The translations under genes and the position numbers were made by a program. A DNA stretch of 5,960 nucleotides from CBDTTM01 sp965363355 (lineage in GTDB: Bacteria; Bacillota; Negativicutes; Selenomonadales; Selenomonadaceae): assembly GCA_965363355.1 (NCBI GenBank), contig CBDTTM010000160.1, positions 1-5,960 of the forward strand. Direction: 5' to 3'. Position 1 is the first letter of the stretch. Each line of letters opens with the position of its first letter. The notes under the pieces were generated by a model. That model was not told the origin of the DNA, did not search any database, and saw only the letters and a list, made by a program, of their open reading frames with translations. Below are positions 1 to 5,942 of the stretch, one piece after another.

Positions 1-1
1 A

Positions 2-118
2 ACGACAGGTGCTATCAGCGAAGAACAAGCTGCATCGACGGAAGAGATTACAGCGAATCTGGCTCGGGTCAGCAAGGCTGCAGAAGATCTCAGTGCATTT
101 GTTCAAAGATATAAATAA
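2..118 (+). CDS. Methyl-accepting chemotaxis protein, C-terminal end (partial)
   Basis: Only the last 38 codons and the TAA stop are in the window; the gene begins upstream. Frame 2 reads through AISEEQAASTEEITANL and ends in a charged, mostly helical tail, FVQRYK. The AISEEQAASTEEI pattern is the well-known second methylation helix of chemotaxis receptors (MCP signalling domain), where glutamines and glutamates in alternating heptads are adapted by CheR and CheB. The protein would be a membrane or soluble receptor feeding the CheA-CheW array; its sensor domain cannot be seen. There is no C-terminal NWETF-like CheR-docking pentapeptide. A terminator follows 7 bases after the stop, so it is transcriptionally separate from the sugar genes. 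The family call is secure despite the small fragment; ligand and gene name are unknown. Confidence 0.88.
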   Translation, partial: TTGAISEEQAASTEEITANLARVSKAAEDLSAFVQRYK

Positions 119-125
119 AGATAGG

Positions 126-156
126 AAAAAACACTTGCTGCGGCAGGTGTTTTTTT
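126..156 (+). terminator. Intrinsic terminator after the chemotaxis receptor gene
   Basis: An 8-bp stem, ACACTTGC (131-138) with GCAGGTGT (143-150), includes one G-T pair and closes a TGCG tetraloop. It is followed by a run of T (151-156) and preceded by a run of A that can extend the stem. It starts 7 bases after the receptor stop codon. It ends the upstream transcript, so the RpiR gene at 230 needs its own promoter between about 157 and 217. No convincing -35/-10 pair was found there. Confidence 0.9.
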
Positions 157-217
157 GTGGAAAAAATCGTGGAATAAGGACGATCTTTATTTGTATTGTT
201 GATAAAGCAGTTGTTTT

Positions 218-225
218 GGGGTGAT
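218..225 (+). promoter_or_regulatory. Ribosome binding site that decides a TTG start
   Basis: GGGGTGAT differs by one base from GAGGTGAT, the complement of the 16S rRNA 3' end. Its GGTG core sits about 6 bases ahead of TTG at 230. The in-frame GTG (221) and ATG (224) lie inside this element and so are too close to be served by it. The site therefore favours TTG 230 as the start of the first RpiR gene. Confidence 0.6.
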
Positions 226-229
226 GATA

Positions 230-991
230 TTGCGTTTTGAGGAAGTCGTGAATAAATATTATGATAAGCTCAATGAGAATGATTTGTATATTGTAAAGAC
301 AATTTGTGCAGAACGTGCAGCTTGTCTCAATTTATCCATCAATGCATTGGCGCAGCGTTGCAATGTTTCGCGGACGACGATTCTTCGTTTTGCTCAAAAA
401 TTAGGTTTTTCGGGCTATGCAGAGTTCAAAGTCTTCCTCAGTTGGGATGTGCCGCTGCAAGAGGTTGAAAACGGAAATATCGTGGAGTCTCTTTATCAAG
501 ATATTGAAACTTTGCAAAAAAATATGGAGACTGGGACGCTTGAACAAATCTGTGCACTCTTGCATGGCGCTGAACGCGTTTTTATTTATGGGACAGGGAC
601 AGTACAACAAGAAGTTGCCAAAGAACTGCAACGGACGTTTACGACGATACACAAGTATTTGCATGTCATCGAGGGTGAAACGGAATTGAACAACGTGCTT
701 GTGGATATGACTGCTGCGGATGTGGTCGTAATAATTTCTTATTCTGGCAGCAAGGCATTTTTGAAAGACATTGTGCATCGCCTCCAGATGAAGCAGGTTG
801 CCTATGTTTCGTTGACGAATTTAAGCAATAATTTTTTGGCACAAAATACAATGTATAATCTTTATATCCCGTCTACACCATTTAATTTACCAAATGGTGG
901 GGTTTTTAATTCAACCGTCTTATTATTTTTAGTCGTTGATCTTTTATTTAGATGCTATGTGCAAAAGTTTGCGAGCGGGGAATCTCGCTGA
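230..991 (+). CDS. RpiR/MurR family transcriptional regulator, GlvR-like (copy 1)
   Basis: This 253-residue cytoplasmic DNA-binding regulator has typical RpiR-family length and architecture. The N-terminal HTH_6 domain (residues about 1-75) contains SINALAQRCNVSRTTILRFA, the recognition-helix region, followed by KLGFSGYAEFKVFL. The C-terminal SIS domain (about 105-230) shows the sugar-phosphate loops VFIYGTGTVQQEV and VVIISYSGSKAFL. Overall it resembles Bacillus GlvR, the regulator of the maltose PTS operon, which fits the permease downstream. TTG 230 is preferred because of the ribosome binding site at 218-225 and because the protein then aligns residue for residue with the start of the next gene (MRFEEVVNK against MKLEELVNK). 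GTG 221 or ATG 224 would add three or two residues. The 3' end is AT-rich (34 G+C in 841-960 by hand count). Activator or repressor role is not visible; the ligand is probably a phosphorylated alpha-glucoside or glucose phosphate. Confidence 0.9.
   Translation: MRFEEVVNKYYDKLNENDLYIVKTICAERAACLNLSINALAQRCNVSRTTILRFAQKLGFSGYAEFKVFLSWDVPLQEVENGNIVESLYQDIETLQKNMETGTLEQICALLHGAERVFIYGTGTVQQEVAKELQRTFTTIHKYLHVIEGETELNNVLVDMTAADVVVIISYSGSKAFLKDIVHRLQMKQVAYVSLTNLSNNFLAQNTMYNLYIPSTPFNLPNGGVFNSTVLLFLVVDLLFRCYVQKFASGESR
876..899 (+). repeat. Perfect 8-bp inverted repeat inside the first RpiR gene
   Basis: CACCATTT (876-883) pairs perfectly with AAATGGTG (892-899) around an 8-base loop, followed by GGGTTTTT (900-907). 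It lies inside coding sequence for TPFNLPNGGVF. It could be a weak terminator or attenuator between the two regulators, an internal protein-binding site, or chance in an AT-rich stretch. The short T run and its offset from the stem argue against an efficient terminator. Confidence 0.35.
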
Positions 992-1043
992 GCAATTTAG
1001 AGAAATGCCTAGAAGCTTGAGTCTTGAAACGAGGTACACTGCA

Positions 1044-1814
1044 ATGAAATTAGAAGAGTTAGTCAATAAACATAAGGCATCGCTGAATCAAACAGATATG
1101 CTTATTTGGAAATACATATTCAATCATAAGGTTCTTTGCCGGCATATGTCGATCCATGATTTGGCACATGAATGCAACGTGTCGAGTACGACGATTGTTC
1201 GTTTTGCCAAGAAACTATCCTTGGAGGGTTTCAGTGATCTTAAGGCAGTTTTGAAATTGACGGATGAAAAAAGGGTGCTTGGTAAAGAACCGGATGTCTT
1301 GGCATCTGTAGCGACTTTTTACCAGCATACTTGCAGGGAAATCGTCAAACGCAATTTTGATGATGCGAGCCAGTTGATGTATAAGGCACGGCGGGTATTT
1401 GCCTATGCCTCTGGTTACGTGCAGAGCAATGTTGTTCAAGAGCTTAAACGAATGTTCTTTTATGATGATGTGATGATTTATGAAGTGAAGGGACAAGAAG
1501 AATTCCATAGTCTGGTGAGACTGATGACCAAGGATGATTTGGTCATCATGGTTTCTTTAAGTGGAGAAACACCTTTGGCGGTTGAATTTGCCCAAAAACT
1601 CCAACTTAAGGAAGTGCCGTTGATTTCCATCACGCAGTTAAGAGACAATACACTTGCTAGTTTGAGCACGGAGAATTTATATGTCATGCCGGCATTCTTT
1701 CAACTGTATGAAGAGGAAGACCGGCCGCAGTATCAATCGATGATGCCATATTTTCTGTTGATTGAAATTTGGTATGTGAAATACAAAATGTTTCGGCAGG
1801 AAAAATCACAGTAA
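1044..1814 (+). CDS. RpiR/MurR family transcriptional regulator, GlvR-like (copy 2)
   Basis: This 256-residue regulator is collinear with the preceding gene over its whole length and is clearly its paralogue. The HTH_6 domain (about 1-75) contains SIHDLAHECNVSSTTIVRFA followed by KLSLEGFSDLKAVL. The SIS domain (about 110-235) contains VFAYASGYVQSNV and VIMVSLSGETPLA, the sugar-phosphate loops. ATG 1044 is chosen because GAGGTA (1031-1036) sits 7 bases upstream and the protein then begins MKLEELVNK, as in GlvR-type proteins. The frame is open back to 936, but that would overlap copy 1 and add 36 residues the family does not have. It lies 52 bases after copy 1, probably co-transcribed, and is closed by its own terminator. 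The loop residues differ from copy 1 (YASG against YGTG; SLSGETP against SYSGSKA), suggesting different ligand responses. The two could act as a heteromer or as activator and antagonist; this is inference. Confidence 0.92.
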   Translation: MKLEELVNKHKASLNQTDMLIWKYIFNHKVLCRHMSIHDLAHECNVSSTTIVRFAKKLSLEGFSDLKAVLKLTDEKRVLGKEPDVLASVATFYQHTCREIVKRNFDDASQLMYKARRVFAYASGYVQSNVVQELKRMFFYDDVMIYEVKGQEEFHSLVRLMTKDDLVIMVSLSGETPLAVEFAQKLQLKEVPLISITQLRDNTLASLSTENLYVMPAFFQLYEEEDRPQYQSMMPYFLLIEIWYVKYKMFRQEKSQ

Positions 1815-1819
1815 AGAGG

Positions 1820-1860
1820 AAGACACTGAAACGCCGGGAAGGGCAATTCAGTGTCTTTTT
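1820..1860 (+). terminator. Intrinsic terminator after the two regulator genes
   Basis: A perfect 10-bp stem, AGACACTGAA (1821-1830) with TTCAGTGTCT (1847-1856), is followed directly by TTTT. The 16-base loop can form an inner GCC/GGC pairing (1833-1835 with 1842-1844). It starts 6 bases after the stop of the second RpiR gene and separates the regulator unit from the permease operon. Confidence 0.93.
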
Positions 1861-1881
1861 CTATGAGAATTTACACAATTG

Positions 1882-1910
1882 TAACAAAGTACGCAAAATG
1901 TACTTTAGTA
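1882..1910 (+). promoter_or_regulatory. Candidate operator: inverted repeat AAAGTAC-N7-GTACTTT
   Basis: AAAGTAC (1886-1892) and GTACTTT (1900-1906) are a perfect 7-bp inverted repeat with a 7-base spacer; extending to 1882 and 1910 gives 9 of 11 matches per arm. It has no T run, so it is not a terminator. Its centre is about 90 bases upstream of the predicted transcription start. That spacing suits an activator better than a simple repressor, in line with Bacillus GlvR, which activates its operon. Which of the two RpiR proteins would bind is unknown. Confidence 0.5.
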
Positions 1911-1922
1911 CAACCTTGTGCT
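1907..1922 (+). promoter_or_regulatory. Second candidate operator half: AGTACAA-CC-TTGTGCT
   Basis: AGTACAA (1907-1913) and TTGTGCT (1916-1922) form an inverted repeat matching at 6 of 7 positions with a 2-base spacer. It abuts the first inverted repeat and shares its GTAC core. Two adjacent dyads of related sequence suggest cooperative binding by RpiR dimers. This is inference from the pattern only. Confidence 0.4.
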
Positions 1923-1947
1923 GGCTGACCGTAATGGGCAAAAGCTA

Positions 1948-1976
1948 TTGAATATAAAAAGAGTAAATTATATGAT
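1948..1976 (+). promoter_or_regulatory. Sigma-A-type promoter of the permease operon
   Basis: TTGAAT (1948-1953) matches the -35 consensus at 4 of 6 positions, and TATGAT (1971-1976) matches -10 at 5 of 6. The spacer is exactly 17 bases and AT-rich. Transcription would start near 1983, giving a leader of about 140 bases before the ATG at 2124. The pair lies just downstream of the inverted repeats, an arrangement expected of an activator-dependent promoter. Confidence 0.6.
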
Positions 1977-1993
1977 AAGAATAAGATATCTTG

Positions 1994-2023
1994 CCGGACA
2001 AAAAAACGGATTTTTTATGCCGG
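1994..2023 (+). other. Hairpin in the 5' leader of the permease mRNA
   Basis: CCGG (1994-1997) pairs with CCGG (2020-2023). After a 3x3 internal mismatch, six A (2001-2006) pair with six T (2011-2016) around a CGGA loop. The flanking bases also form a direct repeat, TGCCGG at 1992-1997 and 2018-2023. No T run follows, so it is not a classical terminator. The inner A6-CGGA-T6 part could cause pausing. It would lie about 10 bases into the predicted transcript and may affect mRNA stability. It could equally be a chance fold. Confidence 0.3.
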
Positions 2024-2123
2024 TGTTTCATGGAGGCTATATAGTTTTGCTAGCACAAAGTAAATAGTCACAAAATTCTAAACTGCGAAAACTTAGTGGA
2101 ATAATCAGATGGAGGTTAAAATC

Positions 2124-4241
2124 ATGACAATTAATAAAAACGTTGTTATGCAAAACGTACAGCGTTTCGGCGGAGCGATGTTTACACCGGTGCTGCTGTT
2201 TTCTTTTTTTGGTATCATGGTGTCTTTATCCATTATCTTCAAAAATACAGATATCGTCGGCAGTATTGCTGCTAAAGGGACGGTTTGGTATAACGTTTGG
2301 TATGTCATTGAGCAGGGGTCATGGACGGTATTTGCTCAAATGCCGCTTCTTTTTGCCATTGCCTTGCCAATTGGCCTTGCCAAGAAAAATCAGGCAAGAG
2401 CCTGTATGGAAGCTTTTGTAATCTATGTGGTATTCAATTATTTTGTATCAGGAATGCTGACTTTGGCAGGGCCGTCTTTTGGTGTTGATTTCGATCAAAA
2501 AGTAGGCGGAGGTACAGGACTTACGATGATTGCCAACATTAAGACGCTCGATTTGAGCATGCTTGGCGCCATTATGATTTCAGGCATTACGGTCTGGCTC
2601 CATAATCGTCTGTTCGATGTAGATCTACCGGATTCTTTAGGAATCTTTAAAGGTTCTTCTTTGGTAGTGGCTGCGGGCTTCTTTTTGATGCTGCCGCTAG
2701 CTTATGTCATTTGTATCGTTTGGCCGATGGTTCAACATGGTATTGCAAGTTTTCAGGGTTTTCTTAAAGCCAGTGATTTTATTGGGGTTTGGATCTACAC
2801 ATTCTGTGAGCGAATCTTGATTCCAACGGGACTTCATCATTTTATTTACACGCCGTTCATCTTTGGTCCAGCCATTGTAGATGGCGGGATACAGCAATAT
2901 TGGCTCCAGCATTTGCAAGATTTTGCGACATCGTCGCAATCGCTTAAAGATATGTTTCCGGGAGCGGGTTTTTCCTTGCATGGTTCGTCGAAGATTTTCG
3001 GGATTCCGGGGATTGCGCTGGCAATCTATGCTACGGCTAAGCCTGCGAAAAAAAAGGCAGTTGCTGGTCTTTTGATTCCGGCGACGATTACTGCCGTTGT
3101 CTGCGGGATCACGGAACCGCTTGAATTCACATTCTTGTTTGTCGCCCCGTTCTTGTTCTTTGTTCATGCGGCATTAGCGGCAACTTTGGCAATGACTTTG
3201 TTCATGTTTGGTGTAGTAGGATCTTTTGGCGGTGGGCTGATTGATGCCTTTGTCCAAAACTGGGTACCGTTATTTTCGTATCATTCGGGAACTTATATTA
3301 CACAGATTGTTGTCGGGTTATGCTTTACCGCGATTTATTTCTTTGTTTTCCGGTATCTGATCCAGAAAAATGATTATAAGACTCCGGGCAGAACAGATGA
3401 TGACGATGATGATAAATTGTATTCAAAAGCAGAGTATAAAGCAAAAGTTGCACTTGAAGCAGCCGGCGCTGTAAATATGAAAATCGACGAACGCGACTTG
3501 AAGGCGAAGGTCTTTCTTGATGCGCTTGGCGGCAGAGAAAACATCAAAGACGTGACCAATTGTGCGACGAGGCTTCGCGTGACGGTACATGACGAATCCT
3601 TAGTCAAAGGTGCCAGTGTATTCACGAAAGCAGGTGCGCATGGGCTAGTTAAAAATGGCTGTGCACTTCAAGTCATTGTGGGACTTTCTGTGCCACAGGT
3701 CAGGGAACGCTTCGAAGCGCTTATGGAGGGTACTGTATTAGAAATGGGTGAAACGGCAGAAACGCCGACTTTGCAGGCCATTGGCAAGGCTGCGGCCCTT
3801 AAAGCGTTTGTCAACGGCAAAGTGATCCCGATGGAAAAGGTAGAAGATGAGATGTTTTCACATAAAATGATGGGCGATGGAGTTGCAATCTGGCCGCAAA
3901 ATGAAATGGTGGTCGCACCGGCGGACGGCGTGGTCACGATGGTAATGGAAGGCTCGTCCCATGCGGTGGGCATGCGGCTGGCCAATGGCGTAGAAGTCCT
4001 GATCCATGTGGGCCTGGATACGGTCAAGATGGAAGGCCGGGGTTTTGAAACGCTAGTAAAACAAGGCGATTTGGTCAAAGAAGGGCAAGATTTACTTCAT
4101 TTTGACAAGGCCCTTATCGAAAAAGAAGGTTATCCTTCGGTTATCATCATGGCAATAACGAATTCTACGGAATTTCCGATGCTCAAGCTGCGTTCGGGAA
4201 TGACAGCCAAAGCCGATGAGACGGTAATCGCTACATTCTAA
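2124..4241 (+). CDS. Alpha-glucoside PTS permease, fused IIC-IIB-IIA (GlvC/MalP/AglA-like)
   Basis: This 705-residue inner-membrane PTS enzyme imports an alpha-glucoside and phosphorylates it. IIC (about 1-420) has roughly ten hydrophobic segments, starts with VQRFGGAMFTPVLLF, and carries ERILIPTGLHHF and GITEPLEFTF (E331), typical of GlvC/MalP/AglA proteins. A linker with six consecutive Asp (425-430) leads to IIB (about 455-535), where NCATRLRV holds the phospho-cysteine C480. IIA of the Crr type (about 565-700) has H613 in GSSHAVGMR and H628 in EVLIHVGLD, 15 residues apart like H75 and H90 of E. coli EIIA-Glc; H628 would be the phosphorylated one. Bacillus MalP and E. coli GlvC lack IIA, so the fusion makes this permease independent of a separate IIA. 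ATG 2124 is chosen because GGAGG (2111-2115) sits 8 bases upstream; ATG 2109 overlaps that site. Likely substrates are maltose, isomaltose or sucrose isomers; specificity is not readable. Confidence 0.93.
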   Translation: MTINKNVVMQNVQRFGGAMFTPVLLFSFFGIMVSLSIIFKNTDIVGSIAAKGTVWYNVWYVIEQGSWTVFAQMPLLFAIALPIGLAKKNQARACMEAFVIYVVFNYFVSGMLTLAGPSFGVDFDQKVGGGTGLTMIANIKTLDLSMLGAIMISGITVWLHNRLFDVDLPDSLGIFKGSSLVVAAGFFLMLPLAYVICIVWPMVQHGIASFQGFLKASDFIGVWIYTFCERILIPTGLHHFIYTPFIFGPAIVDGGIQQYWLQHLQDFATSSQSLKDMFPGAGFSLHGSSKIFGIPGIALAIYATAKPAKKKAVAGLLIPATITAVVCGITEPLEFTFLFVAPFLFFVHAALAATLAMTLFMFGVVGSFGGGLIDAFVQNWVPLFSYHSGTYITQIVVGLCFTAIYFFVFRYLIQKNDYKTPGRTDDDDDDKLYSKAEYKAKVALEAAGAVNMKIDERDLKAKVFLDALGGRENIKDVTNCATRLRVTVHDESLVKGASVFTKAGAHGLVKNGCALQVIVGLSVPQVRERFEALMEGTVLEMGETAETPTLQAIGKAAALKAFVNGKVIPMEKVEDEMFSHKMMGDGVAIWPQNEMVVAPADGVVTMVMEGSSHAVGMRLANGVEVLIHVGLDTVKMEGRGFETLVKQGDLVKEGQDLLHFDKALIEKEGYPSVIIMAITNSTEFPMLKLRSGMTAKADETVIATF

Positions 4242-4253
4242 AAGGAGACAGCT

Positions 4254-5942
4254 ATGGATGCATTAAAATGGTGGCAAAAAACGATTGTATATGAGATTTA
4301 TACGAAGAGCTTCTGCGATAGCAATGGTGATGGTATTGGTGATCTGCCGGGGATTACGAGCAAGCTCGATTATCTTCATTCTTTAGGGGTCGGAGCAATC
4401 TGGCTGACCCCAATCTATGAATCGCCAATGGTCGACAATGGCTATGATATTGCAAATTATTGCAGCATTGCACCGGAATATGGAACGATGGAGGATATGG
4501 AGGAACTCATAGCGCAGGCAAAAAAGCGTGATATCCGCATTGTCATGGATTTGGTATTCAATCATACCTCAGATCGGCATGCTTGGTTCAAGGAGTCTCG
4601 GAGTTCAAGAGAAAATGAGAAGCGTGATTGGTATATTTGGGAAGATGCGAAAGCCGATGGTTCAGCGCCAACGAATTGGCGCAGCATTTTTTCTGGTTCT
4701 GCATGGACGCTAGATGAGAGGACAGGGCAGTATTATCTACATACCTTTGCCTCAGAACAGCCGGATTTGAATTGGGAGAATCCAAAAGTGCGCCAGGCAC
4801 TTTACCAAGCGGCATCTTTTTGGCTTGATAAAGGCGTCGGTGGGTTTCGTATCGATGCGATTGTCTACATTAAAAAACCGAAGGCGTTTTTAGACGCAGA
4901 TGTCGATGGACCAGATGGTTTGGGCAACATTCATCCTGTACTGGCAAATCAGCCGGGTATATTGGATTTTCTACGAGAATTTGGGCAGCAGGTGTTTGCT
5001 GAAAAGGATATTTTTACTGTAGCTGAAGCCAATGGCGTTAGTGCAAATGAGCTAAATCAATGGGTTGGCAAAGAGGGCGTTTTTGATATGCTCTTTGAAT
5101 TCAGTCATGTGGATCTTGGGTCAAGTCCGTCGGGTTTATGGTCTGAAAATAAACCTTGGCAGTTGACTGATTTAAAAAAAGCCTTGCGGGACAGCCAATT
5201 GGCGACGGCTAAGAATGGCTGGTATCCGATATTTTTTGAAAACCACGATCAGCCTCGTGGTATCGATCACTTTTTTCCGCCGCAGGCAGATTGTGTTCTT
5301 GCGGCTAAGGCCTTGGCGACGATTTTTTTTACGCTGCGAGGAACTCCATTTATCTATGAAGGGCAGGAGCTGGGACTTCATAATATGAAGTTTAGCTCGA
5401 TTGATCAATACGATGATATTCTGTCAAAGGGTCAATATGGGCTGGCATTGCAAAATGGCTATACGCCAGCTAAGGCCTTGGAATTTATTTGGAAATTCAG
5501 TCGTGATAATGCCAGAGTCCCGATGACTTGGTCCGATGCTTTGCATAATGGCTTTTCTGCGGGGCAGCCCTGGATTTCGATTCCTCCGGAATACACAGCC
5601 TTGAATGCAAAAAGCCAAGCGGAGCAAACCGATTCGGTATTGGCTTATTATCAGGGCATGGCAAAGCTGCGGCAGGAATCAGAGGTACTCTTGCACGGTC
5701 GTTATGAAGAGTTATTGCAAGAAGATGAAAAAATTTACGCTTTTCGGCGAATTTTTGACGCGAACGAAATTTTGGTGCTGGTTAATTTCAGCACACAAGA
5801 AGCCTGTTTCGAGTTGGCGGAATTAGCTCAAATGAAAAATCTTTATGGAAATTATCCCGATGTGAAACCGGGGGCATTGCGCAGCCTTGAAGCGAGAATT
5901 TACTGTGGGAGGTGCGGTGCCCATGAAGCTGGCGGCAAGTGA
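4254..5942 (+). CDS. Cytoplasmic GH13 alpha-glucosidase (oligo-1,6-glucosidase/maltase-like)
   Basis: This 562-residue enzyme has the usual length for the oligo-1,6-glucosidase and trehalose-6-phosphate hydrolase group and no signal peptide. The (beta/alpha)8 barrel shows the family regions: calcium-type loop DSNGDGIGD (22-30), region I DLVFNH (D99, H104), QPDLNW (169-174), region II GFRIDA with nucleophile D201, region III AEA with acid/base E258, and region IV ENHDQPR with H331 and D332. A C-terminal beta domain includes ILVLVNFS. Trehalose-6-P hydrolases usually read GLRLDV in region II, so GFRIDA favours GH13_31. Ala202 after the nucleophile, where alpha-1,6 enzymes usually have Val, hints at alpha-1,4 or mixed specificity. 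It starts 12 bases after the permease stop; its ribosome binding site AAAGGAG (4241-4247) begins on the last base of that stop codon. It should cleave the imported sugar, but whether it accepts the phosphorylated form is unclear. Strong as GH13, moderate on subfamily. Confidence 0.93.
   Translation: MDALKWWQKTIVYEIYTKSFCDSNGDGIGDLPGITSKLDYLHSLGVGAIWLTPIYESPMVDNGYDIANYCSIAPEYGTMEDMEELIAQAKKRDIRIVMDLVFNHTSDRHAWFKESRSSRENEKRDWYIWEDAKADGSAPTNWRSIFSGSAWTLDERTGQYYLHTFASEQPDLNWENPKVRQALYQAASFWLDKGVGGFRIDAIVYIKKPKAFLDADVDGPDGLGNIHPVLANQPGILDFLREFGQQVFAEKDIFTVAEANGVSANELNQWVGKEGVFDMLFEFSHVDLGSSPSGLWSENKPWQLTDLKKALRDSQLATAKNGWYPIFFENHDQPRGIDHFFPPQADCVLAAKALATIFFTLRGTPFIYEGQELGLHNMKFSSIDQYDDILSKGQYGLALQNGYTPAKALEFIWKFSRDNARVPMTWSDALHNGFSAGQPWISIPPEYTALNAKSQAEQTDSVLAYYQGMAKLRQESEVLLHGRYEELLQEDEKIYAFRRIFDANEILVLVNFSTQEACFELAELAQMKNLYGNYPDVKPGALRSLEARIYCGRCGAHEAGGK

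Larger units (their letters stand above)
1861..2123 (+). other. Regulatory intergenic region and leader of the permease operon
   Basis: With the terminator before it, this is the window's only long stretch without a gene. It is AT-rich and holds, in order, a TTAC-N6-GTAA element (1871-1884), two inverted repeats (1882-1922), a sigma-A-like promoter (1948-1976), a leader hairpin (1994-2023), and a GGAGG (2032-2036) not followed by a convincing gene. Further copies of small motifs occur in the leader: ACAAAGTA at 1884-1891 and 2055-2062, and CACAAAGT/CACAAAAT at 2054-2061 and 2069-2076. No good catabolite-responsive element (TGWAARCG-type) was found by eye, and no BglG-type antiterminator site was recognised. 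Confidence 0.6.

Noticed and set aside
9..224. Open frame of 71 codons overlapping the receptor tail and the terminator
   Set aside because: It runs through the chemotaxis receptor end in the wrong frame and across the intrinsic terminator. It has no ribosome binding site, and its composition is unlike a real protein.
401..778. Minus-strand open frames opposite the regulators, permease and glucosidase
   Set aside because: None has a recognisable domain or convincing ribosome binding site. All lie opposite strongly supported genes, so they are treated as shadows.
936..1043. Upstream extension of the second RpiR gene
   Set aside because: It would overlap the first RpiR gene by 56 bases and add 36 residues with no family counterpart. 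ATG 1044 has a good ribosome binding site and the expected N-terminus.
1879..1906. Alternative promoter TTGTAA-N16-TACTTT
   Set aside because: It overlaps the inverted repeat, has a weaker -10 and a less favourable spacer than the 1948-1976 pair. It could be secondary, but the evidence is thin.
2017..2067. Possible 16-codon leader peptide (ATG 2017 to TAG 2067) in the permease leader
   Set aside because: No ribosome binding site precedes ATG 2017. The GGAGG at 2032-2036 lies inside the frame and offers only a poor TTG at 2047. Nothing in the peptide suggests attenuation.
3048..3056. A AAA AAG slippery heptamer in frame within the permease
   Set aside because: A -1 shift would end after about 22 codons, truncating IIC. 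No stimulatory stem-loop was noticed downstream, and Lys-Lys-Lys codons explain the run.
5242..5261. ACCACGA/TCGTGGT 7-bp inverted repeat inside the glucosidase
   Set aside because: It coincides with codons for the conserved NHDQPRG catalytic motif and has no T run, so coincidence with coding constraint is the simplest explanation.
5323..5330. Run of eight T in the glucosidase as a possible phase-variation tract
   Set aside because: It encodes the ordinary Ile-Phe-Phe of a barrel strand, the reading frame is intact, and eight T alone is weak evidence for switching.
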